A stretch of 44,616 bases of DNA, taken from the NCBI GenBank assembly GCA_012719125.1, contig JAAYAY010000168.1, positions 1 to 44,616 of the forward strand, read 5' to 3'. Below are positions 40,984 to 44,616 of the stretch, piece by piece. Both the position numbers and the translations under genes were made by a program. Below the pieces are notes generated by a model. The model saw nothing but the letters and a program-made list of their open reading frames with translations. It ran no database searches and was not told the DNA's origin. This stretch comes from Planctomycetaceae bacterium (GTDB taxonomy: Bacteria > Planctomycetota > Planctomycetia > Pirellulales > Thermoguttaceae). Each line of letters starts with the position of its first letter. Positions within the stretch are counted from its first letter, which is position 1.

Positions 40984-43900
40984 TCACGGCATGACGGGCA
41001 TTCGGGTGGCTCCCTCTTCGTTCCCAGTGGGGTACCTGTTGTTGCTGCCGTTTAATGCCCGAGGGTCACCGTTCAGCGGCGAGAGGTCGATCTGCAGATC
41101 GAGCATCTTCTGAGATAACTCCGTTGCCGACAGATGCCGGGAGAGATAGTCGAGAAGATCATCCTGCCTGGGTTGTCCGAAGACCATGCGGTACACGGCA
41201 AGCGCGTGTTTCAACGAAGGTAGTAGCTGACGGTCGCGGCTCAGTGGTAGTAGTGGTAAGTGCCGCTCAATTTTGGCTCCGTCCGCGACTGGGTACAGCC
41301 AGTAGGGAACGAGGTCGTTCTTCCGGCCGGGCTCGGCAAACGCAGCGTCGAACATGGCTGCCCAAGGATCGTTGTCCGGCTTCTGATGGATTACATCCCT
41401 GTGCCTGGCAGCGACGTTCTTGCGTACGGCGTGTCCCTTGTAGCGGTGTACTCGCCCTTCGCGCTGCTCAAGGTCTACCGGGTTGCCGGGGAGATTCCAG
41501 TGGACAACCGCATGGCAGTATTGGTGGAAATCGAGCCCCTCCTGACCGATAGACGTCGTTGCGAGCACGAATGGCCAGAACGGTGAATTGAACGCGGCGC
41601 GGACATGCTCCTTGCGGCGACGCGTACTCTCTTCTTCCGACTGGTCGTCTCCGAACCTGAGTGCAAATCTAGCACGCATGATCCGCGGCGTGATGTCGAT
41701 CTTCGAGTCTGCGTTGGGGCGGATGTCGTCCACTCGAGGTTGCGAAACGCGAAGCGTTACAGCCTCGGTGATTGCCGCAGCCAAGTCGTCGGCTTTGCTG
41801 GCAACATCGCGGCCGGTGAGACTGCGCGATTCGTGCAGCAAGTGGGTGTACTCGTCCAGGACCGCTTGGAGGCAGCCGTGAATGCTGTATTCAAGTGTGC
41901 GCCGCCAGTACGGCTCCTCGGCGTTGAGCCCGCGGATCATCGCCGTGACTTCAGGCTGGTTGAAAAGCGTGCGGACTGCCCACCCGATGTTTGCCGCGGC
42001 AAAACGAACCTCGTTGTTAGAGGTGGCTGCATCTCCGTTACACACCCGGCCGAGCGATCGCAGGGCGAGGGTCGCCGGCCCACCCAAGGACATTTCAGCC
42101 AATACGCGACTCAGGTCCGCCGGCGGGCGCCCGAGTCGTGAAGGATTCGTCACGACCTCTCTTGCTCGCTCAACATGGTCGCTCCAGGCGCTGTCCTCGG
42201 TTCCATCTCGACCGGTTACATGCTCTCCTCGCCACCAATACGCGAGGTCTTCCTCCTCGAACCACGCCTCGACAATCCGAGGGTCGTGCTTGGCATCCAG
42301 TAGAATCGGGGCGGCCCAGTACCAGTCCGCGTCTGTCTGTCCGCTATCGGCCCGCCCTTCGGTAAGGCTGCTCAACGCCGCTTCGATTCTCTGGCGGATA
42401 TGAGCCAGAACGGCCTCCGAGTCGCGCTGATCCTCGTTGACGGCCGCGCAGCCCAACCGCAACGGATCGAACTCCTTGGCAAACCAGGAACAGGGATATG
42501 TCAGGCCCAGAACCGACATCCCAGTGAGCCGTCCCTTCGATCGGCTGAACTCCAGGAGTCGAGCACGCCGTTCGCGAGCTTCCGGCGTATTTTTTGCGTT
42601 CTTGTCAAACGACAGGAACATTTGCCGCTCGGCGGCGTAACTGGTGAGACCAGCGATCGCCTTGGGCACGACTTTCCAATTGGAGAAGATCAGTCGCTTG
42701 GTGTACTTTGACAATCCCGCGTGACCAAACACGCCCTCGAGTCGATAGTACGGAACGCATGGTGGAATCCACAGCAGACGCCACAACTCGCAGCCCTTGA
42801 AGGAAAGGGCATCCTCCCACAGTGTTCGCAGCCTGGGGTTGCCCGGCTCCACCTCGGCGTACTTTTGGATTTCGCGCCAGGATAAGAGCGTGTCACGTGC
42901 CGACGACAGCCGCCGGGATAGCTCCCTCGCCTGTCGCTTGCCGCGATGAAGTGCCGGCGCCACTTCGTCGAAGAGCTGCTTGAGTTTGTAGCCCTCCATG
43001 AAGTTGAGTAGGTACGGCGCCGACTTCCAGTACTCCACCTGATCGCCAAGTGCCTCGCCATAACCCTCGGCGTCGAGCCACTCGACGATCCGCGCGAGCT
43101 GCACGTAAGCGTTCAGCTCACCATCCTCGGTCTGGGGGAGAAGGCGGACGAAATGCCACCCTTCCTCCCACTCCACCTTTGTCAGCTTGCTGAAGCTAAT
43201 GGTCGCTTGCTGGCTCGCCGACTGCCAGACCTTCTTTGTCCTCAAAAGTCCAATTGGACCGTGTTGCTTGGATACGATTTGGGCGGCGAACTTGGCGAGG
43301 CCCTGGACGCGTGATGGGTGAGGTTCCACCTGGAACGTAACGCTGAACTTCTTCAACCCCTTGGAACCCAGCGGCAGAACTTGCTGGCCAACGAGTTGCT
43401 CCAGTCGCTCATCAGCCTGTTCGTCCTCCAACGCTGGCAAGTCCGTCGACACTTGGTGGATGCAGATGGTGTCCGGCTCTTCACCACCGTCCTCAAAGTC
43501 CCAACGATTGAAGGCCATTGGCCACAGCGCGCTGTCGAGGACGATCTGTCGTGTCCATGACCGTGGGTCTTCCAGGCCGGCCTCCGCCAGGAAGTTGGCC
43601 AATTGCGCTCGAAACACGAGATTGCTCAACCCCAAATCAAGCACGCGGCCGCGTTCCGACTTGGGTGACCACGTGAGCCGTTCGACACAGGTCCGATTGC
43701 GGCCTAGTCGCTGCGGGGTCTTGGTTGGATCGACAAGCAAGTCGAAGTCGGGCACGAGGCCGAGTTCGTAAAGCGCCCCACCGTAGCACTCGGGATCCCC
43801 TCCGTTCAACTTTGCTGTCAAGAAGTAGCGAACAACGGCCGGATCATCGGCAAAGGGCCAGGGGTCGTCTCCACCGAGCCGATGAAGACCCTCAACCAAC

Positions 43901-44349
43901 GAACCACGAAGACTGGCCGGCAGATCACGGGCGAGCCGATCCCGAAGATCGCTGTACACGTTCGGCAGCCGCAGTTCTTCAAAGGTGGCCACGCCAAACG
44001 AGTCTTCGGCGGAGGCACGGAGCCCCGCAGGAATGAACACGAGCAACGGCGGCCGCTGGCTCCCATCAGCCATCGGGTTACGCAATTCAACGAGTTTTGT
44101 GCTGGTTACGGCCATGCCAACGGGGACACCCGGCAGGGCCCCGTCTGTCAGGATCACGACGTTCGCTTCTGGGACTATTGTCCTGAGCCTTTCGCAGATC
44201 CGGACCGCGAGATCGACGTCCAGATCCGATACTCGCATGCAATGTCCCTCAGAGCGTGACCGGAGTTGAGCAGCGACCGCCGGAACAAGGCACTTCTCAA
44301 GCTCGTCGATCAGCTCATGTCGCTGCAACTCCCGAAGCCCTTGTGTCAT
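40984..44349 (-). CDS. Chimera-like protein: DndH/DptH-like front, SF2 helicase back half
   Basis: The 1121-residue product seems to join two large defence-type proteins. Residues 1 to about 410 (STKLVELRNPMADG; LLVFIPAGLRASAEDSFGVA; EEGWHFVRLLPQTEDG) resemble the N-terminal part of DndH/DptH-type proteins, from memory. From about 440 the sequence matches the rear of an SF2/SNF2-type helicase: KRLIFSNWKVVPKAIAGL, motif V-like VLATTSIGQEGLD near 928-940, and motif VI QREGRVHR starting at Gln962. No Walker A or DExx box is present, so neither motor is complete. The start overlaps the upstream gene as ATGA. It could be a natural fusion or a deletion product. Function is probably phage or plasmid defence, now perhaps impaired. 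Confidence 0.65.
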   Translation of the reverse strand: MTQGLRELQRHELIDELEKCLVPAVAAQLRSRSEGHCMRVSDLDVDLAVRICERLRTIVPEANVVILTDGALPGVPVGMAVTSTKLVELRNPMADGSQRPPLLVFIPAGLRASAEDSFGVATFEELRLPNVYSDLRDRLARDLPASLRGSLVEGLHRLGGDDPWPFADDPAVVRYFLTAKLNGGDPECYGGALYELGLVPDFDLLVDPTKTPQRLGRNRTCVERLTWSPKSERGRVLDLGLSNLVFRAQLANFLAEAGLEDPRSWTRQIVLDSALWPMAFNRWDFEDGGEEPDTICIHQVSTDLPALEDEQADERLEQLVGQQVLPLGSKGLKKFSVTFQVEPHPSRVQGLAKFAAQIVSKQHGPIGLLRTKKVWQSASQQATISFSKLTKVEWEEGWHFVRLLPQTEDGELNAYVQLARIVEWLDAEGYGEALGDQVEYWKSAPYLLNFMEGYKLKQLFDEVAPALHRGKRQARELSRRLSSARDTLLSWREIQKYAEVEPGNPRLRTLWEDALSFKGCELWRLLWIPPCVPYYRLEGVFGHAGLSKYTKRLIFSNWKVVPKAIAGLTSYAAERQMFLSFDKNAKNTPEARERRARLLEFSRSKGRLTGMSVLGLTYPCSWFAKEFDPLRLGCAAVNEDQRDSEAVLAHIRQRIEAALSSLTEGRADSGQTDADWYWAAPILLDAKHDPRIVEAWFEEEDLAYWWRGEHVTGRDGTEDSAWSDHVERAREVVTNPSRLGRPPADLSRVLAEMSLGGPATLALRSLGRVCNGDAATSNNEVRFAAANIGWAVRTLFNQPEVTAMIRGLNAEEPYWRRTLEYSIHGCLQAVLDEYTHLLHESRSLTGRDVASKADDLAAAITEAVTLRVSQPRVDDIRPNADSKIDITPRIMRARFALRFGDDQSEEESTRRRKEHVRAAFNSPFWPFVLATTSIGQEGLDFHQYCHAVVHWNLPGNPVDLEQREGRVHRYKGHAVRKNVAARHRDVIHQKPDNDPWAAMFDAAFAEPGRKNDLVPYWLYPVADGAKIERHLPLLPLSRDRQLLPSLKHALAVYRMVFGQPRQDDLLDYLSRHLSATELSQKMLDLQIDLSPLNGDPRALNGSNNRYPTGNEEGATRMPVMP

Positions 44350-44616
44350 TGCACGTCTCCTTCCTCGCCGAGCGCCACGTCGGCATCCTTCCCAATGCGG
44401 TAGCGGGGCGTAACGGTCTGCGTCACATAGGCGTCGGACAGGTCTCTATAGAAGCCGATTTCTCGAAGCCGCGACACAAAGGCCTTCTGATTGTCAGCGA
44501 CAGTCAGGATCGGTACCAGTTTGTCAGCGGTGGTAGGGCTGGTTTGCCGGGGGTTGGGGACAACCAGAGAAGCGTCGAGTGGCGATCGGGCGAGAGTTGG
44601 ACTATTGTAGGCTGGA
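44346..44616 (-). CDS. C-terminal part of an unidentified gene upstream of the chimera
   Basis: The minus frame is open from the window edge to a TGA at 44348-44346 and overlaps the next start by 4 nt, so the two are coupled. About 89 residues are visible, including RLREIGFYRDLSDAYVTQTV and TPRYRIGKDADVALGEEGD. I do not recognise the family. The coupling suggests a component of the same, probably defence-related, operon. The N-terminus lies outside the window. Confidence 0.7.
   Translation of the reverse strand, partial: PAYNSPTLARSPLDASLVVPNPRQTSPTTADKLVPILTVADNQKAFVSRLREIGFYRDLSDAYVTQTVTPRYRIGKDADVALGEEGDVQ

Overview
The window looks like a chromosomal segment of a planctomycete, probably Pirellulales-like. 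The evidence is gene content rather than any marker gene: many secreted proteins with DUF1080, DUF2961, sialidase and HEAT-repeat domains, a truncated sulfatase, a membrane Ser/Thr kinase with TPRs near an ECF sigma factor, WD40-caspase and DUF4384-caspase proteins, high-GC DNA and short palindromic intergenic repeats. No rRNA, tRNA or CRISPR array was seen.

Layout. 1-8.6 kb holds the end of an unknown gene, a SAM methyltransferase, and secreted carbohydrate-related proteins (DUF1080, HEAT repeats, a sialidase with a collapsed SGNH tail, a Tat-exported GH106-like glycosidase). A 731-residue secreted protein follows, closed by a strong terminator. 9.0-15.1 kb is a compact biosynthetic cluster: asparagine synthetase-like amidotransferase, acyl carrier protein, AMP-forming ligase, stand-alone NAD-synthase-like amidase and GNAT-like transferase. 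15.3-18.7 kb has a DUF2961/GH172 protein, proC and two small cytosolic proteins. 18.9-22.9 kb has a secreted protein, a transglutaminase-elicitor-like protein with a DUF4384-like tail, and a DUF4384-caspase.

22.9-25.6 kb is the most interesting part. On the minus strand, a consensus-like promoter precedes about 310 nt of apparently non-coding DNA with two UUCG-capped hairpins, flanked by a perfect 10-bp inverted repeat laid out like retron a1/a2. Then come a small unknown ORF (82 aa), an XRE-type HTH protein, a divergent retron-type reverse transcriptase (YVDD) and a 112-aa unknown protein. This reads as an uncharacterised retron or other ncRNA-templated RT system.

25.7-37.4 kb holds a Gly/Pro-rich secreted protein, a WD40-caspase-EF-hand protein, a degenerate nucleotidyltransferase downstream of an ECF sigma factor, a repeat-rich secreted protein, a receptor-like kinase with TPRs and a probable outer-membrane barrel. 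37.4-40.5 kb has a GNAT protein, an HExxH lipoprotein peptidase, and a BlaI-type repressor with an operator-like palindrome in its promoter, followed by a broken sulfatase. 40.5-44.6 kb is a rearranged, probably defence-related region with a 1121-aa protein. It appears to join the front of a DndH/DptH-like protein to the back of an SF2 helicase, with no visible Walker A motif. It overlaps the end of an unidentified upstream gene cut by the window edge.
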